A stretch of DNA of 64,000 nucleotides from Aquarana catesbeiana (GCF_042186555.1 NC_133333.1:218987478-219051477), one strand, 5' to 3'. Shown: positions 34,132 through 45,649, counted from the stretch's first letter. The notes: generated by a model from the sequence alone, not told the origin. A program made the numbers and translations.

Positions 34132-34515
34132 ACATAGCTCCCAACTGTCCCTGATTTCGAGGGACTGTCCCTGATTTGGAGCAATGTCCCTCTGTCCCTC
34201 ATTCTTCCTCATTTGTTCCTCATTTTGGTCTGATCCATATAGATGTATATAAAATGCACTTTTTATCTATCAAAAAGTGTTTTCCAGTAATAAACCTTTC
34301 ATCTGATTCCTAAATTGCTGCATTTGTAAATTCCAAAAGCCAATATAAAGGAATAGTAGTAAAAAAAGTAGTAGTAGTAGTGGTAAAAAAGCACTTGTGG
34401 GTTTAACCAATCTTGTTATTTTTGTACAATTCTCCTTTAAGGGGGCGTGTCCTATGCCTGCATACTTTTGCTGATAGGTGTCCCTCATTTCCATCTCAAA
34501 AAGTTGGGAGGTATG
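34132..34515 (-). repeat. dispersed element with CTCCCAACT-type ends, copy 2
   Basis: Begins 'gctcccaactgtccctg' and ends 'aaaaagttgggaggt', inverted ends of the same short motif. Reverse-complement match to 15875-16145. Fuller than that copy, with an extra 'tgtccctcattcttcctcat' block and an (agt)n stretch at 34366-34380. Confidence 0.75.
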
Positions 34516-34537
34516 CATTGATGTGAACCGAGCCTAC

Positions 34538-36109
34538 AGCAGTATATGTGTGCAGGGGGAAAAAAAAAGTGGTTACATTGCTGATTTTTTAGGGTTTCTG
34601 TACACAGACGCATTCCGGCGTACACTGCGTGAATTCAGCGTATTTTCTGCACCCCTGAACCACAGGTCTTAGCGTACAACAGTGACAGCCTGCCAGATGC
34701 CGCGGCTGCATGGCTGTAAAAATCAGGATCACAAAAATGTATTATAATTTTACAATAAAACTGCTAATCCGAGCGGTTACACCCGTGCATGGAGGGAGGA
34801 GTGGTCCTTGTCCCGGACATGAATACTTCACATCCACGGCTGCTTGCTCATCCATCCAGGCCGGCATAGGCGTGCGCACAGGGTGTGCCGGGTGTGCCCA
34901 AGCACACCCTAATTCCCCCATGCGTATTAGGGTTATCGTTCTGTGTAGCAACTGGAACATGGGAAAGATCTCCCTCCTATCGACTCTGCCATACGAGAAG
35001 TGTTTATCCTTTACTCTTTCACTGTGCCAGAAGGGAGATCAATGTGCCGGGGTCATATATATGTAGATACATACACATGCATGTGTGTTTGAGCTTATGC
35101 ACACACTAATGCATTAGGCTGCACACACCTATGCAGTTAGGCATTTAACCACTGTGATTAGATCTGTACAGCTATGGCATCTGACAGCATGTCACTGATT
35201 TGCACAGGCTGCTGTTGTACGCCAACACCTGGGAGTCCCGGGTGCAGAAACACCCCCAATTCTTGCAGTGTACGCCCGAACGCGATCGTGTCCATAAGTC
35301 CTTACAAGGTTTCGAACCTGGGAAGGTGTTGTGTGCTGGAGCCGGGTTTCAGCTGCTCTCCCTTTGAAAGAAAATGATATAGATTTTTATATTTCTTTAT
35401 TTCTTCTCATTTTAGGTCATCGTCCCTCGGCAGAGCGAAGCCTTTGCAGATAAGCGTCTCACCAGCAGTGAAAGGGTTAGGAGGTGCTGCGCTCTACCCT
35501 AGGAGGCTGACATAATTTGGCGCTCGGAGGAACTGTTGGGTAGATTGTTCTTCCAGCTGGCACTCCCTGCAGCCCAAATGTCAGACCCCGAAAAAAAAAA
35601 TTCCAAGCGCTCTTTGGCAGGGAAGAACGCCGTACGAACTTTCTGTAATTCCTCCAGCTGGAGCCGGCAGGAACACTCCGCTTAATTAAATTTCCTTGTA
35701 CAAACTCATTGTTTAAAGCACCTTTCACCCACCTTGCCAAACACATCTCACTTGGCGGGTCCGGCACTGACAGGAGGGTAGAGCGGCCTCCAGCGAAGTG
35801 ACTGACAAAGACACGAAGAATATTTTTCATATCCTCTGCGAGGAGGCTGATGGCACAGCAAACGCACATTTCTTCTTCAACATTTACAAAATAATAAATT
35901 GGAATCGTGCAACGCTACATGGAAGAGTGCCTCGGTTCTGCTTGCTGGGACATCACCGATCGGAGTTATAATGTTGAGTGAGACCCACAGCAACCAATCA
36001 CATTGCAGATTTTATTACTCCAGTGAGTGGAAGATTTAGAAAGATCAGATACATTATTTCACATTTTTTTTTAATGGAAAGTTACATTTGCCATACTTTT
36101 GCCTTGTTA
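34538..36109. other. unique-looking sequence; possible conserved or exonic stretch at 35390-35880
   Basis: No transposon could be delimited. At 35380-35415 a strong pyrimidine tract ends in 'ttttag', followed by an open reading of about 30 codons to a TAG near 35500. Further right, 35590-35880 is a mixed-composition, non-repetitive stretch unlike its surroundings. No gene is called. Confidence 0.35.
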
Positions 36110-37164
36110 ACGTGCCTTGAAAAAGTATTCATACCCCTTGAAATTTTTCACATTTTGTCTTGTTACAACCAAGAACTTAAATGTATTTTATTGGGATTTT
36201 ATGTGATAGACCAACACAAAGTGGCACATAATTGTGAAGTGGAAGGAAAATGATAAATGATTTTCAAAATGTTTTACAAATAAATATCTGAAAAGTGTGG
36301 CGTGCATTTGTATTCAGCCCCCTTTACTCTAAAATTCCTAACTAAAATCTAGTGGAACCAATTGCCTTCAGAAGTCACCTAATTAGTAAACAGAGTCCAC
36401 CTGTGTGTAATTTAATCTCAGTATAAATACAGCTGTTCCTTGAACCCCTCAGAGGTTTGTTAAAAAACCTTAGTGAATAAAACAGCATCATGAAGGCCAA
36501 GGAACACACCAGACAGGTCAGGGATAAAGTTGTGGAGAAGTTTAAAGAAGGGTTAGGTTATAAAAAAAAACAAGCTTTGAACATCTCATGGAGCACTGTT
36601 CAGGCCATCATCCAAAAATGGAAAGAGTATGACAGAACTGCAAACCTACCAAGACATGGCCGTCCACATAAACTGACAACCTGGGCAAGAAGAGCATTAA
36701 TCAGAGAAGCAGCCAAGAGGCCCATGGTAACTCTGGAGGAGCTGCAGAGATCCACAGCTCAGGTGGGAGAATCTGTCCACAGGGCAACTATTAGTCGTGC
36801 TCTCCACAAATCTGCCCTTTATGGAAGAGTGGCAAGAAGAAAGCCATTGTTGAAAGAAAGCCATAAGAAGTCCCATTTGCATTTTGCGAGAAGCCATGTG
36901 AGGGACACAGCAAACATGTGGAAGAAGGTGCTCTGGTCATATGAGACCAGAAATGAACTTTTTGGCCTAAAAGCAAAACACTGTGTGTGGAAGAAAACTA
37001 ACACTGCACATCACCCTCAACACACCATCCCCACCGTGAAACATGGTGGTGGCAGCATCATGTTGTGGGAATGCTTTTCTTCAGCAGGGACAGGGAAGCT
37101 GGTCAGAGTTGATGGGAAGATGGATGGAACCAAATACAGGGCAATCTTAGAAGGAAACCTGTTA

Positions 37165-37588
37165 AGCAGCGTACACACGGGCGGACTCTACAACCGGACT
37201 GGTCCGACGGACTTTCAACGGACTTTTGAAGGACTTTCGACTGACTTTTTAACGAACGGACTTGCCTACACACGATCACACCGAAGTCCGACGGATTCGT
37301 ACGTGATGACGTACACCGGACTAAAATAAGGAAGTTGATAGCCAGTAGCCAATAGCTGCCCTAGTGTGGGTTTTTGTCCGTCGGACTAGAATACAGACGA
37401 GCGGATTTCTGGGTCCGGCGGAGTTATGACATAAAGATGTGAAGCATGTTCCAAATCTAAAGTCCTTCAAACTTTCGACAGAAAAAGTCAGCTGAAGGTT
37501 CGATGAAGCCCACACACGATCGGAATGTCCGCCGGACTCAGTCCATCGGACCAGTCCGATAGAAAAGTCCACTCATGTGTGCGCAGCA
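37165..37588. mobile_element. Harbinger-like MITE (GCCGCGTACACACG family), copy A
   Basis: Inserted in Tc1 copy 3. TTA at 37162-37164 and 37589-37591 flanks ends AGCAGCGTACACACGG and ...GTGTGCGCAGCA. Comparison with Tc1 copy 2, which reads 'cctgttagagtct' uninterrupted, shows the empty site and so confirms the three-base duplication. It holds many 'gtccgacgga' words. Confidence 0.95.
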
Positions 37589-37688
37589 TTAGAGTCTGCA
37601 AAAGACTTGAGACTGGGGTGGAGGTTCACCCTCCAGCAGGACAAGGACCCTAAACATACAGCCAGAGCTACAATAGAATGGTTTAGAT

Positions 37689-37836
37689 CAGGGATCACCA
37701 AACTACGGCCCTCCAGCTGCTGCAGAACTACACGTCCCATGAGGCATTGCAAAACTCTGACATTCACAGACATGACTAGGCATGATGGGAATTGTAGTTC
37801 CTGAACAACTGGAGGGCCATAGTTTGAAGACCCCTG
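37689..37836. mobile_element. hAT MITE, ctccagctg family, copy 3
   Basis: A 148-bp element with ends CAGGGATCACCAAACTA and ...AGTTTGAAGACCCCTG, flanked by perfect octamers gtttagat (37681-37688 and 37837-37844). Tc1 copy 2 has the single unfilled 'gtttagatgaaag', confirming the insertion. Confidence 0.96.
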
Positions 37837-38509
37837 GTTTAGATCAAAGCATATTTATGTGTTAGAATGGCCAAGTCAAAGTCCAGACCTAAATCCAATT
37901 GAGAATCTGTGACAAGACTTGAAAATTGCTGTACAGACGCTCTCCATCCAATCTGACAGAGCTTGAGCTATTTTGGAAAGAAGAATGGGCAAAAATGTCC
38001 CTCTCTAGATGTGCAAAGCTGGTAGAGACATCCCCAAAAAGACTTGCAGCTGTAATTGCAGTGAAAGGTGGTTCTACAAAGTATTGACTCCGGGGGGCTG
38101 AATACAAATGCACATCACACTTTTCACATATTTATTTGTAAAAGATTTTGAAAAACATTTATCATTTTCCTTCCACTTCACAATTATGTGCCACTTTGTG
38201 TTGGTCTATCACATAATATCCCAATAAAATACATTTATGTTTTTGGTTGTAACATGACAAAAATGTGGAAAATTTCAAGGGGTATGAATACTTTTTCAAG
38301 GCACTGTATTCCCTCAAGTAAATAAAGTATCACAAGAGCTAGAGGTGCCAGCTATATTCATTCATTTACGTGGCGGAGCTGACAGGAACTTTCCGTTGGA
38401 CCCAGGGCCAGATTAAGAGCAACATGGGCCTGGTGCTAAGGATTTTGGTGGGCCTTTTTATGAAAATAAATAAAATGAAAACGCAAACAATTTTTTGTTG
38501 AATTAAATT

Positions 38510-38850
38510 AAAGAGAGAGAGGGGTGTGAGAGAGTGGTAGAGAGAGAGGGGGGGGGGGGGGGGTGATAGCGAGATAGGGGGCTGAAAGAGAGGGGATGAG
38601 AGGGAGGGGAAAAGAGAGAGAAAGGCATTGAATGAGAGAGATGGGGATGAGAGAAAGGGGGTGAGAAAAAGGGGAATAGAGAGAGGGTGAAAGAGAGAGA
38701 GGGTGGTAGGAAAGAGGGGGTTGAAGGGGGCAAGAGAGAGAGTATGGGGGATGAAGGGGGTGGGAGAGAGAACAGGGTGAAAGAGAGGGGATGGAGAGAG
38801 AGGGGGGTGAAAGAGGGAGGGGGGGGGGTGAGAGTGAGGGGGTGAGTCTC
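38510..38850. repeat. polypurine (GA/G-rich) tract
   Basis: About 340 bases almost purely of G and A on the plus strand ('agagagaggggg' words, a G run at 38549-38563, another at 38819-38827), with scattered 'gtg' interruptions. Such tracts can adopt triplex or G-rich structures. The C/T-rich minus-strand frames (Pro-Leu-Ser runs) are not genes. Confidence 0.9.
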
Positions 38851-38869
38851 TGGGGGGCACAGCATAGTA

Positions 38870-41800
38870 CATTACACGGGGGGGGGATAGCACAGTACAT
38901 TACATGGTTGGCACTACACATTACATGGTGGATACATGGATACAGCACATTTAATGGTGGGCGAAGCACATTACATGGCGGGCACAGCACATTACACTGT
39001 TGGCACTGCCCAATACAGCACATTAAAAGGTAGGCACAGTACATTATATGGTGGGCACAGCACATGACATGGTTGGTACTGCACAACACAGCACATTGCA
39101 TGGTGGACACAGTACATGCACACGGTGGGCACAGGACCTTATATGGTGGGCACAGCACATGACATGGCGGGCATAGCTGAGCACATTACATGGTGGGCAC
39201 TGCACATTACAAGTGGGCACTGCACAGCACATTATATGGTGGGCACAGCATATTATATGGTGGGTACTGCACATGGCATGGTGGGCACTGCACAGCACAT
39301 GGCAAGGTGGGCACTGCATGACACCACATGATATGGTGGGCACTGCATGACACAGCACAGCACATTAATTGGTGTACACCGCACATGACATGGTGAGCCC
39401 TGCATAGTGCATTCCATTGTGGGTACTGCACGGCACATGCCATGGTGGACAATGTACAGCACCTTACATGCTGGGTACAGCACATTACATGGTAAGCACT
39501 GCATGGCGCAGCATATGACATGGTGGGCACAACACAGCACGACAGGTTGGGCACTGCACAGTAATTTACATGGTGGGCACTGCACATGACACGGTTGGCA
39601 CTGCATGGCACAGCACATTACATGGTGGGTAGAGTGCATTACATGGTGGGCACTGCATGGCACAGCACATTTCATGGTGGGCAATGCAACTGCACATTAC
39701 ATGTTAGGAACTGCACATGACATGGTGGGCACTGCTGAACAGCCCAGCACATTGCACAGTGGGCACAACACACGGCAGGGTGGGCACAGCACATGACATG
39801 GTGGGAACTACACATGACATGGTGGGCACTGCATGGCACATCACATTACATGGTGGGCACTGTACATTACTTGGTGGGATCACTGCATGGCACAGCACAT
39901 TACATGGTGGGCACTGCAATGTACAGCACATGACATGGTGGGCACTGCACATTACATAGTGAGCACTGCAATGCACAGCAAATTACATACTGGGCACAGC
40001 ACATTACATGGGGGGCACTGCAATGCACAGCACATGACATAGTTGGCACAGCACATTACAAGGGGGGCACTGCAATGCACAGCACATGACATAGTGGGCA
40101 CAGCACATTACATGGGGGCACTGCAATGCACAGCACATGACATAGTGGGCACAGCACATTACATGGGGGGCACTGTAATGCACATGACATGGTGGGCACA
40201 GGCACAGCACATACATGGGGGGCACTGCAATGCACATGGCATGACATGACATGGTGGGCTCAGCACATTACATGGGGGGCACTGCAATGCAGATGACATG
40301 ACATGGTGGGCACAGCACATTACATGGGGGCACTGCAATACACATGACAGTGGGCACAGCACATTACATGGGGGCACTGCAATGCACATGACATGACATG
40401 GTGGGCACAGCACATTACATGGGGGGCACTGCAATGCACATGACATGACATAGTGGGCACAGCACATTACATGGGGGCACTGCAATGCACATGACATGAC
40501 ATAGTTGGCACAGCACATTACATGGGGGGCACTGCAATGCACAGCACATGACATAGTTGGCACAGCACATTACATGAGAGGCACTGCAATGCACAGCACA
40601 TGACATAGTTGGCACAGCACATTACATGGGAGGCACTGCAACACACAGCACATGACATAGTTGGCACAGCACATTACATGGGGGTACTGCAATGCACATG
40701 ACATGACAGTGGGCACAGCACATTACATGGGGGGCACTGCAATGCACATGACATGACATGGTGGGCACAGCACATTACATGGGGGCACTGCAATGCACAT
40801 GACAGTGGGCACAGCACATTACATGGGGGCACTGCAATGCACATGACATGACATGGTGGGCACAGCACATTACATGGGGGCACTGCAATGCACATGACAT
40901 GACATGGTGGGCACAGCACATTACATGGGGGCACTGCAATGCACATGACATGACATGGTGGGCACAGCACATTACATGAGGGGCACTGCAATGCACATGT
41001 CATAGTGGGCACAGCACATTACATGAGGGCACTGCAATGCACATGACATGGAGGGAACAGCACATTACATGGGGGGCACTGCAATGCACATGACATGACA
41101 TGGTGGGCACAGCACATTACATGGGGGGCACTGCAATGCACATGACATGGTGGGCACAGCACATTACATGGGGGTACTGCAATGCACATGACATGACAGT
41201 GGGCACAGCGCATTACATGGGGGCACTGCAATGCACATGACATGACATGGTGGGCACAGCACATTACATGGGGGGCACTGCAATGCACATGACATGACAT
41301 GGTGGGCACAGCACATTACATGGGGGGCACTGCAATGCACATGACATGACATGGTGGGTACAGCACATTACATGGGGGCACTGCAATGCACATGACAGTG
41401 GGCACAGCACATTACATGGGGGCACTGCAATGCACATGACATGACATGGTGGGCACAGCACATTACATGGGGGCACTGCAATGCACATGACATGACATGG
41501 TGGGCACAGCACATTACATGAGGGGCACTGCAATGTACATGACATGACATGGTGGGCACAGCACATTACATGGGGGCACTGCAATGCACATGACATGACA
41601 TAGTGGGCACAGCACATTACATGAGGGCACTGCAATGCACATGACATGGTGGGCACAGCACATTACATGGGGGGCACTGCAATGCACATGACATGACATG
41701 GTGGGCACAGCACATTACATGGGGGGCACTGCAATGCACATGACATGACATGGTGGGCACAGCACATTACATGGGGGTACTGCAATGCACATGACATGAC

Positions 41801-42275
41801 AGTGGGCACAGCACATTACATGGGGGTACTGCAATGCACATGACATGACATGGTGGGCACAGCACATTACATGGGGGTACTGCAATGCACATGACATGAC
41901 AGTGGGCACAGCACATTACATGGGGGCACTGCAATGCACATGACATGACAGTGGGCACAGCACATTACATGGGGGCACTGCAATGCACATGACATGACAT
42001 GGTGGGCACAGCACATTACATGGGGGGCACTGCAATGCACATGACATGACATGGTGGGCACAGCACATTACATGGGGGCACTGCAATGCACATGACATGA
42101 CATGGTGGGTACAGCACATTACATGGGGGGCACTGCAATGCACATGACATGACATGGTGGGCACAGCACATTACATGGGGGCACTGCAATGCACATGACA
42201 TGACATGGTGGGCACAGCACATTACATGGGGGCACTGCAATACACATGACATGGTTGGCACAGCACATTACATGG
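38870..42275. repeat. 24-bp to 51-bp minisatellite with higher-order structure
   Basis: At 38870-39990 units are heterogeneous, about 24 bp, of the form 'cacattacatggtgggcact'. From about 39990 they become a near-uniform composite of about 50-52 bp joining 'gggcactgcaatgcacatga' , 'catgacatggtgggcacag' and 'cacattacatgg'. A shorter form lacks 'catgg' ('gacagtgggcac'), and runs of long and short forms recur (e.g. 41160-41520 resembles 41760-42060). Confidence 0.95.
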
Positions 42276-42627
42276 GGGGGAAGCAGCAGTCTTTCCCCTA
42301 GCACAATAAAACCCCTCCCTAACAAATGTACTAACCTTATCTCAACAACAGCATGTAAGATGTCCTTCCTCCCGGGCTCCTGCTGGTTAGAACATCAGCG
42401 CCCCTCCCCCAGACAGCTCCCAGGCACTGAGGAGGATCTGTGTGAGTGGAACAGATTCTGACAGGAGTCAGGCATGGACAGAGACAGGACTGGGCTGCAC
42501 TAACACTTGGCTCCTCTTCCTTCAGGCACACAGATATTCATAAGCCACTGGCATGGACCTATATTGAGGGAGGGGCCTGGAGCTGCAGCTCCACCAGCCC
42601 CTATGTTAATCCGGCCCTGGTTGGACC

Positions 42628-43392
42628 ACACTTGCAGACATGGATATCTGACACAGGTGAGCAGTAGCTTGTTGTATACTTAGATATGGTGACTGCATTA
42701 GTTTTTTCTTTTTTAGTTTTTTTTTCTTAATTTTCACCTGATGGTCTGCCCAGTAAGTCTGTTATTTTTCAATTTCCTTTAGACCAAGCTGTCCAGCAGA
42801 AGTGACAGTTAGAGGGTTTAGACAAACCATTTAATACTGACATGGGTGCTTACAATGGGCAGCTTCTATTTATTCATGCAAAACCTTTATCACAAAAGGA
42901 AGAAAAATGATTACTGTAACTGCTTATTAAAGTGTTAACTGGAGTTCAGCTTTAATTTGTTATCCAAGGCCAACTAAACCTACTAGTCTAACACTACCCT
43001 CTTCCCAAGCTGACAATGCTGCTGTCTTTATCCTTAGATGTCTCCATAGCACCTCCATCCAAAGTGGAGATATCTTAAGACAAGAAAAGCAATACTGGGT
43101 TACCAGGTGAAAATAAAAGGAAAACGTGTCCATGTGCGAGGTGAATCTGCATGGGAGTGGTTTTATAATTAATGACATAACTTACAAGGGTGTCAGGTAC
43201 TGGCCTGTACAGGAGCTGCTTTGCCATTTGTATGGATAGAAGATAAAGGGTATCATTTTATTAATTTCATCAGTTATCCATTTCAAATAATTCCATTGGT
43301 TTAGCGTTACACGAGGATACATTTGTTGAATTTCATAGATGTCCATAATCTTGGCACTCAGGAGCCATTACATATTTAGGTTTAATGTAGAG
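42628..43392. other. repeat remnant related to the 45604-47947 element
   Basis: At about 42690-42800 words such as 'atggtgactgcattagtttt', 'ttcacctgatggtc' and 'agctgtccagcag' match the terminal region of the 45604-47947 element. At 42975-43030 'ctaacact.ccct' and 'gacaatgctgctgtc' match 47565-47610 inverted. A decayed partial copy; ends not defined. Confidence 0.5.
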
Positions 43393-43420
43393 CAGGGGTC
43401 TCCAAACTTACAAAAGGTAA

Positions 43421-43829
43421 TTAAAGCGGTAGTAAACCCGCTGTCTTTTTTTTTCTTTTCCCTACACCTGTAAGGGAAAAGGCATAATGAGCTAGTATGC
43501 ACCGCATACTAGCTCATTATGAGATACTTACCTTAGAACGAGGCGCCGACATCTGACCCGGTCCACGCCGAGGGAGCTGACATTTCCCCTCTGCGTGCCT
43601 TCCGGGTATCGCGGCTCCGGCGCTGTGAGTGGTCGGAGCCGCGATGTCGTCACTCCCGCGCATGCGCGAGGGAGACTTTTTCCGGCAAAGTCCGGCAGCT
43701 GCCGGGCTTTCAGCCGAGAATCCCCTGTGCGCATGCGCCGCTGCAGTCAGTGGCTCATTGCGAGGGGAAGCCTTATTATAGGATTACCTGTAGGTAAAAG
43801 TAAAAAAAAAAGGTATACAACCGCTTTAA
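43421..43829. mobile_element. TTAA-flanked MITE with strong hairpins, inside a hAT element
   Basis: TTAA at 43421-43424 and 43826-43829; ends AGCGGTAGTAAACC and ...TATACAACCGCT. At about 43483-43521 there is a hairpin with 18-bp perfect arms ('cataatgagctagtatgc', loop 'acc'). At about 43607-43646 a GC-rich hairpin has arms 'atcgcggctccg'. The ends resemble those of the 45604-47947 element (AGTGGTACTAAA). Confidence 0.85.
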
Positions 43830-43839
43830 TGTCCCAGGG

Positions 43840-44700
43840 TCAGTGGGAGCAAACAATCCCCCATCATTTGGTGTCAGTGGGATTCCTTGTGCAACATCAT
43901 TGGTGTCAGTGGGATTCCTTGTCATTGGTGTCATTGGGAGGAATTGTGCCCCATCATTGGTGTCATTAGGCTCCATTGTTGGGTATCATTGGGAGGAATT
44001 TTGCCCCATCATTGGTGTCTTTGGGCCCAATTGTTGGTGTTATTGGGAGGAACTGTGCCCCATCATTGGTGTCATTGGGCCCCATTGCTGGTATCAATGG
44101 GAAGAATTGTGCCCCGTCATTGGTGTCATTGGGCCCCACTGCTGCTGTCATTGGGAGGAACTGTGCCCCATCATTGGTGTCATTGTGCCCCATTGTTGGT
44201 GTCATTGGGAGGAACTGTGCCTCATTGTTGGTGTCATTGGGACACATTGTTGGTGTCATTGGGAGGAATTGTGCCCCATCATTGGTGTCATTAGGCTCCA
44301 TTGTTGGGTATCATTGGGAGCAATTTTGCCCCATCATTTGTGTCTTTGGGCCCAATTGTTGGTGTTATTGGGAGGAACTGTGCCCCATCATTGGTGTCAT
44401 TAGGCTCCATTGTTGGGTATCATTGGGAGGAATTTTGCTCCATCATTGGTGTCTTTGGACCCAATTGTTGGTGTTATTGGGAGGAACTGTGCCCCATCAT
44501 TGGTGTCATTGGGCCCCATTGCTGGTATCAATGGGAAGAATTGTGCCCCATCATTGGTGTCATTGGGCCCCACTGCTGCTGTCATTGGGAGGAACTGTGC
44601 CCCATCATTGGTGTCATTGTGCCCCATTGTTGGTGTCATTGGGAGGAATTTTACTCCAACGTTGATATCATTGGTAGGAATTGTGCCCTTCATTGGTATC
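43840..44700. repeat. 27/54-bp minisatellite with duplicated blocks
   Basis: Units 'cattggtgtcattgggagga' plus 'attgtgcccc' or 'cattgggccccattgttgg', giving a 27-bp basic and 54-bp composite period. A larger block from about 43970 ('gctccattgttgggtatcat') begins again at about 44292 and 44403, and its following unit order is largely the same in the last copy, indicating segmental duplication inside the array. Confidence 0.9.
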
Positions 44701-44793
44701 AGTGAATAAAATAGCACCCCAAGGGTCGGATAAAAGCAAACAAATGGCCACATCTAGCCCCTGGGCTGCAGTTTGGAGACCACTGATGTAGAA

Positions 44794-45599
44794 GGTGTTG
44801 TTGTGAAATGCTGCATTTTGCATTTGAGCGCAGCACATGACCTGTTTTGGCTGCAATGCATATGCATCTGAAGGGAAACATAATGCAAAGCAGGTCAATG
44901 GCAACCTCAGAATCACCACCCGCTCCAAACCATTAAGGAGAATAGGAATCTGATGACCTGTGTTTGATGTTAGCTTTAAACGCACATAATGCACAAGAAA
45001 ACTTAGGGTCACCCCACCACCAGGCAGTGGGATCAGAGTAGGGAGGGGGCTGAGGATTCCTGGGTGTCCAGCGTGCTTCACATATCAATGAGGAGAACAC
45101 GTATGAGAAGTGACGGCCGTTCTTCCCTGGCAGCGCCAACCTCTCATGTGCCACATCACCCCTCGCCTTTGTCTTGCCCCCTTCAGGGATTTGTACAGCT
45201 GTTCCTGACTCTATTTTGGCGTCTCACAAAGCCGACTTGTTGTCACACTTAAATGTAACTTGACGCCATTAGAAAAGTTTGCAAACAAAGTTTTATGGTG
45301 AGAGAACGTGAAGCCAAAGAAGAGTTGAGTGCCTATTTCTTGATTTTGCAAGGAGGATACATTTTTGGCCCGGGCAGGAAAAGGGTTTTTTAATGCTTCT
45401 ACTGAGACATATTAAATGAGTTTCCAAGAGAAACTGAACATATGTTTATATAAATGATTCATGTGCTAAACTCAGCCGCCATCTTCCACTTCAGGCAGGT
45501 TTAGGACACATGGTCTGTAGCTGTTTATGGATGCAGAAAGCAAATTGGTCTCCATCTTGTGTCCTTGTATGTGCGTTTCCCTCCATGTTCTCCTGGTCT
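44794..45599. other. no recognisable feature
   Basis: Non-repetitive sequence with short frames only. Confidence 0.45.
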
Positions 45600-45649
45600 T
45601 TAAAGTGGTACTAAATGCAAAACCAAAAATGTAATATATTGCAGCTTAC

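Larger units (their letters stand above)
32830..34534. mobile_element. Harbinger-like MITE hosting two other elements
   Basis: Starts GGCTCTATTCACACC after TAA (32827-32829) and ends ATGTGAACCGAGCC before TAC (34535-34537). The host sequence is only about 32830-32961, 33900-34131 and 34516-34534, rich in 'gcagtttttt'-type words. The remainder is two insertions: the TTAA-type element at 32962-33899 and the CTCCCAACT repeat at 34132-34515. Confidence 0.65.
36490..38087 (+). pseudogene. Tc1-family transposase pseudogene, copy 3
   Basis: Starts ATG-Lys-Ala-Lys-Glu-His at 36490 and stays open for about 224 codons, until the first MITE insertion after YRAILEGNLL. Visible parts include the helix-turn-helix region NISWSTVQAIIQKWKEY, VTLEELQRSTAQ and KHGGGSIMLW. 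The first catalytic Asp is replaced by Tyr: WSYET at 36934-36948 (GAT to TAT at 36940). The reading resumes at about 37592 with QQDKDPKHT (second Asp), is split again by the hAT MITE, then gives SQSPDLNPIENL followed by TGA at 37910 where Trp is expected. Dead by four independent lesions. Confidence 0.92.
36110..38306 (+). mobile_element. Tc1/mariner element, copy 3, with two nested MITEs
   Basis: Same family as copy 2; flanked by TA (36108-36109 and 38307-38308). The left tip reads ACGTGCC instead of CAGTGCC; the right tip is intact. Of 2197 bp, 427 bp at 37165-37591 (Harbinger-like MITE plus TTA) and 156 bp at 37689-37844 (hAT MITE plus octamer) are later insertions. Removing both leaves a normal Tc1 length of about 1.6 kb. 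Confidence 0.92.
38403..42619. mobile_element. 4.2-kb non-autonomous hAT element dominated by a minisatellite
   Basis: Ends CAGGGCCAGATTAA and ...TTAATCCGGCCCTG, flanked by perfect octamers gttggacc (38395-38402 and 42620-42627). Inside, from left: about 100 bp of element sequence, a purine-rich tract at 38510-38850, a minisatellite at about 38870-42275, and about 340 bp of unique right end. No transposase. The same end type occurs at 17441-18053 in a 0.6-kb element, so nearly all the extra length is repeat expansion. Confidence 0.93.
43393..44785. mobile_element. non-autonomous hAT element (CAGGGGTCTCCAAAC family) with minisatellite
   Basis: Ends CAGGGGTCTCCAAACTT and ...CAGTTTGGAGACCACTG; octamers atgtagag (43385-43392) and atgtagaa (44786-44793). 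It contains a nested TTAA element at 43421-43829 and a minisatellite at 43840-44700. Sister of 27312-27984, whose minisatellite unit is related but shorter in array length. Confidence 0.9.

Noticed and set aside
35290..35310. Possible tRNA B box (TTCGAACC)
   Set aside because: No A box at proper distance and no cloverleaf could be drawn.
37162..37329. Extension of the Tc1 copy 3 transposase frame to 37329
   Set aside because: From 37165 the frame reads MITE sequence, so the added residues are not transposase.
38503..42325. Dozens of overlapping Cys/His/Pro-rich frames, superficially like metallothionein or zinc-rich proteins
   Set aside because: They are translations of the 24/51-bp minisatellite and the purine tract; every frame repeats the unit.
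43843..44705. Long frames with repeated Ile-Gly-Arg-Asn-Cys-Ala-Pro
   Set aside because: Products of the 27/54-bp minisatellite inside a hAT element.
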